64,000 bases of DNA from Pseudomonas hamedanensis (GTDB lineage: Bacteria > Pseudomonadota > Gammaproteobacteria > Pseudomonadales > Pseudomonadaceae), in the NCBI RefSeq assembly GCF_014268595.2, contig NZ_CP077091.1:5190001-5254000 (forward strand), read 5' to 3'. Within the stretch, counting starts at the first letter, position 1, and every line of letters starts with the position of its first letter. The notes beneath the pieces are model-generated. The model saw only the letters and a program-made list of their open reading frames with translations, was not told the origin of the DNA and did not search any database. A program made the position numbers and the translations under genes. Shown here in pieces: positions 50,573 through 59,552 of this stretch.

Positions 50573-53500
50573 TTACTCGGGGTTCGACGGAGCGTCGAAT
50601 TTGATGGGGTCGAAATCTCTTTCGGCGTCACCCGCCTGAGTGCGGACTTTAAAAGTGAACGTGCCGCCCAACGCGCTGGACACAAAAACCCGCGTGAGTC
50701 CCTGGTGATCGGTGAACCCCTGCGATGGCCGAATCGTTGCGCCATTGATTTTTGAAGGCGGAGTGCTTTGCCAAAACCATTCCGCCAGCGAGTTTTGCCC
50801 GCGGTTCCCATAGTCGTCTTCCAGCACCGCGTAGAGTTCGACTTCCTGCCCGGCAGGCACGTCCGTCAAGGGAGTCGGTGACAGTTCGGCAAGCGGAAAA
50901 TAGAGCGAAGAAAAATCGCTGGTGATCTCGACAGGCGGCGCGTACTGCGGCTCGAACAAGTCCAGCCATAACAGTGGCGTGTCAATGCCCATGGTCTTGC
51001 CGGGGGTAAACGTGGCAAGCAGTACTCCGTCCAGGTCGGTGTGGCCGGTTGCAATCGTGCCCAGAGCCGCCCGCCAGTACACGTTGACACCGCTTAGCGC
51101 CGTCCCTGCGGCGTTTTTGAGGGTCACTTTATAGGTGACTTTTTCCCCTGGCTTGTTGGCGACGACGATACTGCCACCCATCACCTCGCAGACGATCGTG
51201 ACCAACGCGTTGAGATCACCCGGCACTGGCATCAACGGTGCTCGCGCACCGGACGCGCCCAGCAGAGCAAGTTCGGCGGCATCGGCATAGGCTTGTTTGT
51301 CAATGGACTCGGGCAAATTGCCGATCAGGAAAATCGTCAGTGCATCCATGCCGGTTTCGCGGGACAGTTCTAGAACACGTATCAGAAAATCGAGCTGAGT
51401 GAGGTTTTTCAATACTTTGAGATCGGTGGAGTCGATGCGGCTGACACACTCGCGCACCTCCTGCACGCTCCAGCCAAAAAAGTCAGCCAATTTGATCGCT
51501 GCTGCCTGCCGCGCCAGCGATGCGGCGTCACCCGTGACATACGGCAGCGCATTGACCTGCCGCAGGTAATCCAACAGTTTCTGCGCCGGCTGGTCGCCCA
51601 GGGCGAAAGCACGGTTGAGTGTCGTCAGGTAATAGAGTGTGCGCACCGTCAACGCATACTTGTCCGACTGATCGAGCCAGGCGAGATAGCCGTAATCCAG
51701 ATAGTCCTGCAACAGCTCGGCACTGAGTTCAAGCGTCAATACCACCTCGCTGCGTCGGCGCACTTCAGCCAACAGGTCGAGCAGCTTATTGGCATTGCGG
51801 CCAGAATTGCGGCCCGAGCCCACGGAACTCATCCCCACCTGTTCATGCACAAGGCTAAGGAATTGAGGAACAGTAGCCTGTGCCCAGTACAAAATCGGTA
51901 TGGCCTGCTCCGCTCCCACTCCGGCATACACAGCCAGGGTCTCTCTGACCAGCGATGTCTGAGCATCGCGCATCTGCACCACCACGCTGACCATGATGTC
52001 GATGATGGTCTGACGCAGGATCGTATCGCTGAGACCCAAGGCATTGTCGACCGCCCAAGTGACTTTCAAGCGGACGATGGACAGGAACTGCTCGGATGTC
52101 CCCTCCAGGTGCAATACCACGCCATTGGCGTCGACAATCGGGATCAGGCCATCAGCGAATGTCGCCAGAAAATCGAGCCAGTCGGCAGCCCCGGCCGGCG
52201 GCACGCCAGCCATCAGAAAAACGCTGTTGGATAACAGGGTCGTTGGCAACAAATTGCGAACCTGCTCGAAAAACTGCAGGTCCTGTGTGGTGGGTTCCAG
52301 CGCTGGTTGCGCCGCAACGGCGTGTTGCAGCACCCACAACACTGTCAAGTTGCCTTGCGCGCACCACTGCACGAAACTTTGCATGGCTTCGATCAGTTCC
52401 AGCGCATCCGGCAAATCCGCCAGCTCATCGTGAATGACAGGAATGCCCGCGAAGCGCTCAAGCCAGGCATTCCCGCCCAGTAGCGACAGCATCAGCGCAC
52501 CTTCGACCGGTGTGATCTTCAATAACCGGGGCAGTTTCACCAGACGGTACAAGCTTGAGATGATCGCCAGGCTGCGCGGCAGTGTATCGGTCAGACCGTG
52601 AGCCCGGGCCACGGTGGCTGCGAGGAAGGAGTAAGTCTGCAGGTCGATCGCCAGGCCGCTGCACAGCTGGCTGACCGTCAAATCCACCTCGCCCGGCGTC
52701 GGCGTCACCGCAAACGTACCGTTGTCGAGCTTCAAGGGCTCGCGATAACCCGCTTGATTATTGAAGATTTGGTCAAACGAGCAGAGCGCTTCGCCCCGCC
52801 CGTAAACCGACAACTCACCGATAAACACCGCGAAGTCCGCGGCCGGGCAGTCGTAGCGCTCGCGCAACGTCTGAAACAGTCCCAGTGCCTGCACGACGCC
52901 GCTCGAGATATCCAGATCGAACGGAACAAGTTTCGGTGAATTACCAAGCGCTGCGGCCCTGATGGCTGCCACCAATACAGCATCCACTTGGTCGAATGGT
53001 AGTCCGGTCCAACTGGCCAGTCGCACCATTCGGTTTATCCGGTCATAGCGATTGAAGCCGATTTCCTTGTCCGGACTTGCAGTCAATCGATGGAACGACA
53101 CCATCGTGTCGTCAATCCGCACTGCAGGTGACGTGCCGTTGTTGATGTAGACCGACCCTGAACGCTCACTTTCCGGAGCCGAAGGCTTATCGTCCATAAA
53201 CGTGACATTGGCTGAGCGCACCGGGGAAAAGTCTCGAATAGACAGCAAGGCTTCGATCTGCGAACTGTCAAGCTTGGTGCGCTCGCCCAGAAAATCCACT
53301 TGATTGAGATTTCCGTACTTTTCAATATTGTCGGTACCGAAGTGTCGATTATAAAAACCCTCCCGTTCCTCAAACGGCTCACGGGCCTCCGTCAGCAATT
53401 GCCGCTGATAGGGCCCCAACCGCGTCGCATGGGCGAAACCGGCGCGGGTGTTGGGGCCGTGGGCGCCGGGCTGAAGAAAATAGGGAAAAGCCAAGTCAGT

Positions 53501-54226
53501 CCGATGCTCGAAATCCCCGACCGACAAACCATGTGACTGCGCAATGCTGTCAATCGTGACCCAATGCTGGTAGTACGGCAGACCATTGGGATAGCGCGCC
53601 TTGATCAATGCATCTTCAATCGACATGGCTGCCGCCGGCTCTGTATTTTCGGCTATAAACGCTTCCATTACTGCAACGATGATGTCGACCGACGAAACCG
53701 ACTGATAAACCGCGTTGTAGTCGACATCCAGCTTCAACAGATCGGTGCGGCGACTGTGCAGCCGATACTTCTCTTCCAGGTTCTTCTTGTCGATACGGTC
53801 GCGAATCCATCGTAACAGGTCAATCAGATAGGCCACCGGCGACGTGATCGACTCCAGTGCATCCGGGGGGCACAGCAGCGCGAAATCGGTGCCGATCAAG
53901 CCTTTATAATTGGGGCCGCCAACCATTGAAAGCAAACCGCTGCCATTGCGTGATGCGGCGGTCTTGCCAGTCAGTGTCTGCTCGATGAATTGTCGACGCA
54001 GATACGTGGCCATACTGTTGGCCCCGCGCGCGAATCGCTGCGCGGCATCCAGGTCGAGCTGATAATCGCTCCTCAGACCTTGGACGCCCTTTTCCACCAA
54101 AGGAAAAATCGATCCATTGTCTGTCAGGTAGGCCTTGAGTTTCGCCAGGCCGGTGTCATGTATTTGTTGCTCGTCACCAAACAATTCAGCAAACAGTCGA
54201 AGACCGGGACGACGCGAATCAGCCAT
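50573..54226 (-). CDS. Tc toxin A-subunit N-terminal half with C-terminal Ig module (TccA-like)
   Basis: A 1217-residue protein. The N-terminal part matches the VRP1 (SpvA-type 28.1-kDa virulence plasmid protein) section of Tc-A proteins, with ITSPVAYLIDLLRWIRDRI at about 127-145. A long helical shell region follows. The last about 200 residues depart from the TcA plan and form one or two invasin-type Ig modules (VTYKVTLKNAAGTALSGVNV...GHTDLDGVLLATFTPG) like those of the 42107-46414 protein. AAGGAA lies upstream of the ATG. A lux-box palindrome sits about 100 bases upstream. Together with the next gene it makes a complete, split TcA (about 2590 residues). Confidence 0.9.
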   Translation of the reverse strand: MADSRRPGLRLFAELFGDEQQIHDTGLAKLKAYLTDNGSIFPLVEKGVQGLRSDYQLDLDAAQRFARGANSMATYLRRQFIEQTLTGKTAASRNGSGLLSMVGGPNYKGLIGTDFALLCPPDALESITSPVAYLIDLLRWIRDRIDKKNLEEKYRLHSRRTDLLKLDVDYNAVYQSVSSVDIIVAVMEAFIAENTEPAAAMSIEDALIKARYPNGLPYYQHWVTIDSIAQSHGLSVGDFEHRTDLAFPYFLQPGAHGPNTRAGFAHATRLGPYQRQLLTEAREPFEEREGFYNRHFGTDNIEKYGNLNQVDFLGERTKLDSSQIEALLSIRDFSPVRSANVTFMDDKPSAPESERSGSVYINNGTSPAVRIDDTMVSFHRLTASPDKEIGFNRYDRINRMVRLASWTGLPFDQVDAVLVAAIRAAALGNSPKLVPFDLDISSGVVQALGLFQTLRERYDCPAADFAVFIGELSVYGRGEALCSFDQIFNNQAGYREPLKLDNGTFAVTPTPGEVDLTVSQLCSGLAIDLQTYSFLAATVARAHGLTDTLPRSLAIISSLYRLVKLPRLLKITPVEGALMLSLLGGNAWLERFAGIPVIHDELADLPDALELIEAMQSFVQWCAQGNLTVLWVLQHAVAAQPALEPTTQDLQFFEQVRNLLPTTLLSNSVFLMAGVPPAGAADWLDFLATFADGLIPIVDANGVVLHLEGTSEQFLSIVRLKVTWAVDNALGLSDTILRQTIIDIMVSVVVQMRDAQTSLVRETLAVYAGVGAEQAIPILYWAQATVPQFLSLVHEQVGMSSVGSGRNSGRNANKLLDLLAEVRRRSEVVLTLELSAELLQDYLDYGYLAWLDQSDKYALTVRTLYYLTTLNRAFALGDQPAQKLLDYLRQVNALPYVTGDAASLARQAAAIKLADFFGWSVQEVRECVSRIDSTDLKVLKNLTQLDFLIRVLELSRETGMDALTIFLIGNLPESIDKQAYADAAELALLGASGARAPLMPVPGDLNALVTIVCEVMGGSIVVANKPGEKVTYKVTLKNAAGTALSGVNVYWRAALGTIATGHTDLDGVLLATFTPGKTMGIDTPLLWLDLFEPQYAPPVEITSDFSSLYFPLAELSPTPLTDVPAGQEVELYAVLEDDYGNRGQNSLAEWFWQSTPPSKINGATIRPSQGFTDHQGLTRVFVSSALGGTFTFKVRTQAGDAERDFDPIKFDAPSNPE

Positions 54227-54301
54227 GATCAGATTCCTTGAGGCGGCAACTGGCCCTGGCAGCTTGACGGTGCGCGTCAGGCTGCCTGTTCGATGAGTAA
54301 G

Positions 54302-54348
54302 ATTGAACGCCCGGGCGACCGCGGCGTCTACTGTCAGTTCTGACAGGT
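54302..54348 (-). promoter_or_regulatory. lux-box-type operator and -10 upstream of TccA-like gene
   Basis: TACTGTCAGTTCTGACAGGT at 54329-54348 is a near-perfect palindrome fitting the LuxR-family pattern CT-N12-AG and close to P. aeruginosa las/rhl boxes. Twenty-one bases further on the minus strand comes TTCAAT (54302-54307), a plausible -10. That places the box near -42, the usual activating position. It differs by one base from the box at 57727-57746. Confidence 0.75.
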
Positions 54349-54349
54349 T

Positions 54350-57300
54350 TCAAGGCCGTTCATCGGAATTAAATATTCCAGGCGCACGCGTGCGTTCGAC
54401 TTCAAAGCGTGCGCTGTCGACCCAAGCGGAAATCGTCTCGCCAGCCGCGCCGTCCGTAATGGTCTGCCTGAACCGATACCAGTTACCCCCCTCGGGGAGC
54501 GCCCTTATCGACTCGCCGCGCCATTGCCCACCTGCGATGGCCAACGCCGGCGCCCAGAACACCTCGGGGTTGTACCAGCTCACGAGGGTGCCGATGCCCT
54601 GACGGCCGCGACCGGCAAACTGCAACGGATGGACCACCCAGCTTCCCGGGGCCGGCTCGTCGAGGATGGGCAGAAAAATACCCAGCACAACCCTTCGGCG
54701 CGCTTCAACCGATTCAAATGTATCCAGAGACGCGACAGCTTGCAGTTGGTACCGCCCTCCGGTTACTGCAGCGCAATCGCACATCACCGACCAAGTGCGA
54801 TCCTCCCCCACAATGGTGCTTGCCAGCACTGAGTGCGCGCCCCCGACCAGCGTCACCGTGATGGAGTCGCCACGCACCCCGAAACCCGATACCACCGCTT
54901 GCGGTCCAATCGGTTCGCCCTCGACCGGAGTCTCGATAAAAGGCGCGGCCGGGACGACATTGAATGACATCCAATCGGTGCAAGCGGACTCGTGCACCGT
55001 GCCGTTGTCATTAAACGATTGCCGCACCCGGAGGATATGGCTACCCACCGGCAACTCCACCTCGCGCCGCCAGAGACTATTCCCGCCGACGGTAATATTG
55101 CGCTGCCACGGTTCGTCATCGCCATCGAGCCAGACGTCGACCCATCCTCCCGCCCTGCCGGTGCCTTCAAGCGCTGCCTCGCGAGCCAACTTGCCGCCAG
55201 CCTCCGGCGTGGTGATCCGCGGCGGCAACAGCACCACCTTCAAAGCACGGTTTTCGCTGCGCTCGGAATCGCGTGAATCAAGCGTCTGTACGGCATAAAC
55301 CGTGAACTGACCAAACGCCAGGTCGCTCAGCGTTATGCGCCACTTACCGCTGTTTTCCAGGTAGAGGGGACTTCCCACAGCCCGATCGAACAGAGCGTTG
55401 TACAACTGCATCGTGGCGAATTGCATGCCGTTATTGCCGCAGATTTCCACCTCGCTCCCCACCTCGTCATCCGGCGCGGGTGCGGTGATGAGCGGTTTGA
55501 GCATGGGGATCTGGACGGTGAAGGTTGCGTCGGCCGCCAGCGAGTTTTGCTCAGCGAAACGCTGGGTGACAGAAACAGTGTGCACACCCGGGTCAAAATC
55601 TGTGGGCCGCCTGAAGGTCCAGAGTTCACCTTGAACCGTTGCCGCGTAAGAGGTGGGGTCATCGCTGAACGTGATATTGACCGTCGCGCCCGGCCAGCAG
55701 GTACCTTTGAAAAACGGTGAAAGGCCCTCTTCGACTGGCGGTTCCAGGCCGGGAGCCAAAGGGGGAATGGTGACTTTGAGGACGACCCAGTTGGGCGACT
55801 CGTGCCCGTCGAGAACCTGCTTGATGTGAACTTCACGCTCGAACACAGGCCCCCAGACTGCCAACGCCTTGCTCGACCATTGGCCGCTGGCGACAACCAC
55901 GGCGGGGGCTTCCAGATCGGCGCTATTGGGTTTGCGCAGCTGCACTGTGGCGCCGTTATAACCTATGCCGCTGAAGGTGGGCTGGTAGTCCTGGGTGTAG
56001 CCGACGTCGCTGACATCGGGCAGGACTTTTTCAACGTCGAGGGTCAAGGGCAGCGACTCGATCCAGCCGTTGGCCCCGTCGCCAATTTTCTGTATCACCT
56101 CTACTTTGTAGGAACCAAACGACCAGTCCGTCGCTGTCGTTTCCCACGTGCCGATCGCTTTAACAACGGCGTTGGGTGGTGCAGTGCCCGAACCGCTCTT
56201 TACAGCGAACTGCACTTGGGTTTCGCGGTCGGGGCTGTGATGACCCGTGCCGTTGAATATTACCGTCCCGGCAGAGGAAAATGTGACATCAGGTACGTCC
56301 AGCATCGGCGGACGAACCTTGAATCCTCTGGGCTCACCGACGTCGGTGGTGATAGTGGACAAGGATTGACGTGCAACAATCGAAAACGGACCAGGCGTCA
56401 TGTCATTTTCGAACGACTCGATCTTCCAGATGCTGTCACTCCCGACCTGTGCCTGACCGATTCTTATCGCATGGTTCAAATCTTTGAACACTTCGACATT
56501 GGCTCCCGAAACTCCAAAACCGGATATGGGACCATGCCGATCAGTCTCACTCGAGGGCGCCGGTGCTTCGATGATGGGCACACCCAGCAATACGAAGGTT
56601 TGCGCAAGTGTCCAGTCAGGCAAACCGCGGTGACCCGCGGTCATGTCAACCTGACCACCATTGGGGTAGTTCTTTGAATTGAAGTCCCCCTCCCACGTCA
56701 AATCAGCCTCTACTTTGGCGGATGCGTGAAGAATACTTCCCCCTGGCTTCATGACGTCGATATCTCGTCCCGGTGTCCCCACTCCCTTGACCTTAAGAGC
56801 GGAGCCTGCCAAAAACACCGAACCCGGAGGCGGATAGCCAATCTTGGGAGCAATGTAATGCTTGATTCTGATACGCTTGGACCGCGTTGAGGTTTCATTG
56901 CCGATTTGTTGCTCAGCGGATAAATATCCTTGCTCCATAGACGCGGGAAACCGGACAGTTGAAAACCAGCTCCCATCGCTGGACACATTCTCTACCCCGA
57001 GTTCAGACTCAGAGCCGTAGAACAGATAGATTCCAATTCTGCCGTCACGCAAACCGTTGTAACCCCTGATAATGAACGTATCAGGAACCTGGTCGCCGTC
57101 CTCCACGTTGCCAATGATCGGCGTCGCCGCCGGATAAACTTCAAGACCCCACCCCTCATGGGGTTCGACATCATTATTCGTCCCGTCATAATCGACCCGG
57201 ATATTCATTCTGTTGCGCAGCCCTCCTGCTGCAGAGGAGCGATAGGGGACACTGATGACATGTTCGTATGGATGCCACTGTGCGTCCTGAAGCAGTGAAT

Positions 57301-57658
57301 CGGGGGATTTAATCTCCCCGGCTTCATGGGCATAAAGGTAGAGATCTATGTTGGCCCTGTCCCAGTTCCCATAACGCGTGGTCATCTTGTAACGCAGTGT
57401 TTTTACATAGAGCCGGGCGTTCTCAAATTTGTATTGGCACTCCAGCTGAGTGGTCAATTGAGGAACACGGGGGTGCGTCTGGTGAATAGTCGTTGTCACC
57501 GCATCGTCCCACGAGACCTCTGAGAATGCCTCTTCTGCATTTATTTCCTCGAACGAGGCATCTGCCTGTGAAGTGCCGCTCACATCGCGTTTTGGCGGGT
57601 TACTTTTTTTATCAGGCAAAGATTCACTTTTATCACTGTCATCAATGTTGTCGTTCAT
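54350..57658 (-). CDS. Ten-repeat Ig-like protein of the Tc locus
   Basis: A 1102-residue protein with no recognised name. Residues 1-60 are acidic and low-complexity (MNDNIDDSDKSESLPDKK), and 65-175 form a unique beta-rich domain. Ten tandem Ig-like repeats of 85-96 residues begin near 180, 270, 361, 451, 547, 637, 722, 813, 905 and 997. Each opens with P-x-I/L plus a proline, has a central G-x-G, a G-x-W turn, and closes with G-x-(Y/H)-x-(L/V)-x-(V/A)-x-Q. No signal peptide, membrane segment or sorting motif is seen. The ATG at 57658 was chosen over an in-frame TTG at 57697; the ribosome site is weak. It is first gene of the Tc array. Confidence 0.87.
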   Translation of the reverse strand: MNDNIDDSDKSESLPDKKSNPPKRDVSGTSQADASFEEINAEEAFSEVSWDDAVTTTIHQTHPRVPQLTTQLECQYKFENARLYVKTLRYKMTTRYGNWDRANIDLYLYAHEAGEIKSPDSLLQDAQWHPYEHVISVPYRSSAAGGLRNRMNIRVDYDGTNNDVEPHEGWGLEVYPAATPIIGNVEDGDQVPDTFIIRGYNGLRDGRIGIYLFYGSESELGVENVSSDGSWFSTVRFPASMEQGYLSAEQQIGNETSTRSKRIRIKHYIAPKIGYPPPGSVFLAGSALKVKGVGTPGRDIDVMKPGGSILHASAKVEADLTWEGDFNSKNYPNGGQVDMTAGHRGLPDWTLAQTFVLLGVPIIEAPAPSSETDRHGPISGFGVSGANVEVFKDLNHAIRIGQAQVGSDSIWKIESFENDMTPGPFSIVARQSLSTITTDVGEPRGFKVRPPMLDVPDVTFSSAGTVIFNGTGHHSPDRETQVQFAVKSGSGTAPPNAVVKAIGTWETTATDWSFGSYKVEVIQKIGDGANGWIESLPLTLDVEKVLPDVSDVGYTQDYQPTFSGIGYNGATVQLRKPNSADLEAPAVVVASGQWSSKALAVWGPVFEREVHIKQVLDGHESPNWVVLKVTIPPLAPGLEPPVEEGLSPFFKGTCWPGATVNITFSDDPTSYAATVQGELWTFRRPTDFDPGVHTVSVTQRFAEQNSLAADATFTVQIPMLKPLITAPAPDDEVGSEVEICGNNGMQFATMQLYNALFDRAVGSPLYLENSGKWRITLSDLAFGQFTVYAVQTLDSRDSERSENRALKVVLLPPRITTPEAGGKLAREAALEGTGRAGGWVDVWLDGDDEPWQRNITVGGNSLWRREVELPVGSHILRVRQSFNDNGTVHESACTDWMSFNVVPAAPFIETPVEGEPIGPQAVVSGFGVRGDSITVTLVGGAHSVLASTIVGEDRTWSVMCDCAAVTGGRYQLQAVASLDTFESVEARRRVVLGIFLPILDEPAPGSWVVHPLQFAGRGRQGIGTLVSWYNPEVFWAPALAIAGGQWRGESIRALPEGGNWYRFRQTITDGAAGETISAWVDSARFEVERTRAPGIFNSDERP

Positions 57659-57699
57659 TTCGGTAAATCCGGGGTATGTATGACTGAGGCGCTGCAATC

Positions 57700-57746
57700 A
57701 ACATAGGCGCATACCCATCCTGCTGCTACTGTCAGATCTGACAGGT
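57700..57746 (-). promoter_or_regulatory. lux-box-type operator and -10 upstream of ten-repeat Ig gene
   Basis: TACTGTCAGATCTGACAGGT (57727-57746) contains the perfect 16-bp palindrome CTGTCAGATCTGACAG and fits CT-N12-AG. TATGTT at 57700-57705 (minus strand) lies 21 bases downstream and matches a -10 with two mismatches. The implied leader to the ATG at 57658 is about 35 bases. Confidence 0.78.
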
Positions 57747-58290
57747 CAAAATACCGTTCGTCTGGAAGACGAAGCCGTGGTTATTCTGGTTCGGCACGAA
57801 CTGCGGTTTAAAGCCCCGACCAGCAGTAAGTATTCCCACGTGTCTATACAGCAACGTCCTTCAGCCAGTCCTACACAATCACAGCGCCTTGTGCCTTTGC
57901 CTACACATCACTCAGAATCCGCCGGCTTGTGCGCCTTGCTGATGCCCCGTAACGTGATCCGTGCCGCTGCCAATCAGTGGTCGGGTTCAGTCGCCCGGGT
58001 CATGTGCATTGCATACAAGCGTCATCCAGTCGGGTACTCCCTATCCCCGCACTCGATGGTGGCTGTTTGCAGGGCGCCCTTGGGCGCGCCGGTTTGTGCA
58101 CTCCCGGCCGACTAACCTGCCTACAGCCGCCACCCCATTCGTTCGTTCAGGTCGCGACGAGGTAAACCGCGGCACCTGGCGATGGCGATCTATTAATTGA
58201 GCGAGACGGGTTTGCTGCTTGCGCAGAAGGCGCTGGATCACGAGCGGGCGATTACGCTGGCCTGGGCCAGGAAAGGCGTTGCCGGTACTG
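57747..58290. other. Gene-free stretch with structured element
   Basis: About 540 bases with no gene I can support. At 58058-58134 there is a foldable element: outer arms GGTGGCTGT and ACAGCCgCCACC enclosing a GC hairpin GGGCGCCC-TT-GGGCGCGCC. I recall similar blocks in other P. fluorescens genomes but cannot confirm this. A short open frame (SETGLLLAQKALDHERAITL...) around 58200-58285 ends inside the REP pair and may be a gene remnant. Confidence 0.4.
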
Positions 58291-58380
58291 GCGCTTTCGC
58301 GAGCAGGCTCGCTCCCACAGTTGTTTGCGTTCCTTCAGTTGCAAATGCGATTGAAGGTGGGAGCGCGCCTGCTCGCGAAG
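58291..58380. repeat. REP inverted pair
   Basis: GCTTTCGCGAGCAGGCTCGC near 58293 and GTGGGAGCGCGCCTGCTCGC ending at about 58377. It lies just past the PilZ gene stop. Confidence 0.9.
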
Positions 58381-58396
58381 CTTTGACGGTTATGCA

Positions 58397-58828
58397 TCAG
58401 GCCGAGGCCGGCAGTGGCTGGAAGCTGAAATACTGGCGCAGCGCCCCGACCAGTTGCGCGTATTCTGCCGGCGGTTGTTGCAGGCTGAAACCGGCGTCGT
58501 AATGCAGTGGCGTGACGTCTTCGTGACACCACAGGCAACAGGCGGTCAAGTCGATGATTTGTTGGCAACCGTCGCCGCAAGGGATCTTCAAGCGCAATCG
58601 GAAATCAACGCCAACCCACATTGGCAGCGGACTGATCAGCATCAATCCGTCTTCGGACACGTTACCGAGAAAGCCGATGGGCTTGTCGGTAACGCTGTTG
58701 AACACTCTGAGGAAATACGGCAGTTGATGCCGTTCGATCCGGCGGTCGGTAAACATGCGCAGTTCGCCATGCAAGGCCCCGTCACGGAGCCGCACCTTTG
58801 CTTCGGAACGCGCCGGTGTGGCAGGCAC
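58397..58828 (-). CDS. PilZ-domain protein
   Basis: A 143-residue PilZ protein, a likely cyclic-di-GMP receptor. TDRRIERHQLPYFLRVF carries the R-x3-R motif and GNVSEDGLMLISPLPM the (D/N)xSxxG motif. Several Pseudomonas paralogues of this short type exist. A GTG start at 58828 has GGGGAG just upstream; a shorter form would start at 58756 (MFTDRRIER), directly before the PilZ motif, but with a poor ribosome site. Confidence 0.88.
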   Translation of the reverse strand: MPATPARSEAKVRLRDGALHGELRMFTDRRIERHQLPYFLRVFNSVTDKPIGFLGNVSEDGLMLISPLPMWVGVDFRLRLKIPCGDGCQQIIDLTACCLWCHEDVTPLHYDAGFSLQQPPAEYAQLVGALRQYFSFQPLPASA

Positions 58829-58983
58829 GCTCTCCCCGCTTCCGGTGTGACGGTCGCGACATCGCCGTCACCTTACTACTGCCAGTTGCAGGTGTTGCCC
58901 CGGTTAGAGACTCAACTCTAAACCCGGTTCATTGGACTATAGCCCAGCTTGTACAAGCAGCCAGATTTTGTAGGACGAACCGA

Positions 58984-59370
58984 TCAGAAACGGGTTGGCC
59001 GCACCACGGCCGCCGCGCTGCGGGTCGGGTAATGGCCCAGGCTCTGCAGGGTTTCCAGCCGCGCACGGGCGCGGTAGGCGTATTCGCTGTTGGGGTACGA
59101 GGCGATGATGAACTGGTAGGTCTGCACCGCGTCGATAAAAAGCTTCTGCCGCTCCAGGCACTGGCCGCGCATCATCGACACTTCCGGCCACACATACGGC
59201 CGGGCACGGCTGGCGCGCTCGACTTTCGACAGTTCGAGCATGACCTGCTCGCAATTGCCACGATCATAGGCGCTGTAGGCGTTGTTCAAATGATGGTTCA
59301 TCGACCAACGGGTGCAGCCCGTGACGGCGAGAACGCTAAGGGCAAGGGCGGCAATGGGCAACAATCGCAT
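58984..59370 (-). CDS. TPR-like small lipoprotein
   Basis: A 128-residue lipoprotein: signal peptide MRLLPIAALALSVLAVTGCT with lipobox AVTGC (Cys19). Two or three helix-turn-helix repeats of tetratricopeptide type follow (NNAYSAYDRGNCEQVMLELS; GQCLERQKLFIDAVQTYQFI; NSEYAYRARARLETL). It probably faces the periplasm. AGGAG precedes the ATG. It is a common small Pseudomonas gene near pykA; role unknown. Confidence 0.88.
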   Translation of the reverse strand: MRLLPIAALALSVLAVTGCTRWSMNHHLNNAYSAYDRGNCEQVMLELSKVERASRARPYVWPEVSMMRGQCLERQKLFIDAVQTYQFIIASYPNSEYAYRARARLETLQSLGHYPTRSAAAVVRPTRF

Positions 59371-59552
59371 GGGGGATCTCCTGTCTTGTGCTTTGTATCG
59401 ACACCTGCACGGAAATCTTCAGTCAGCGATGAACGATGCAAAAGTATAGAAGGGAGTGCGACCGTGCCGGGAGCATCAGCGCTGAACATTCTGCGTCAAC
59501 AAGGCCCCTGATCCATGAGGACACAAGGGCCAATAAGTCGAACACTTTGAGT

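Noticed and set aside
58197..58502. Plus-strand frame containing SETGLLLAQKALDHERAITL
   Set aside because: It needs a TTG start and runs through the REP pair, so it is at best a remnant; there is not enough to name a pseudogene.
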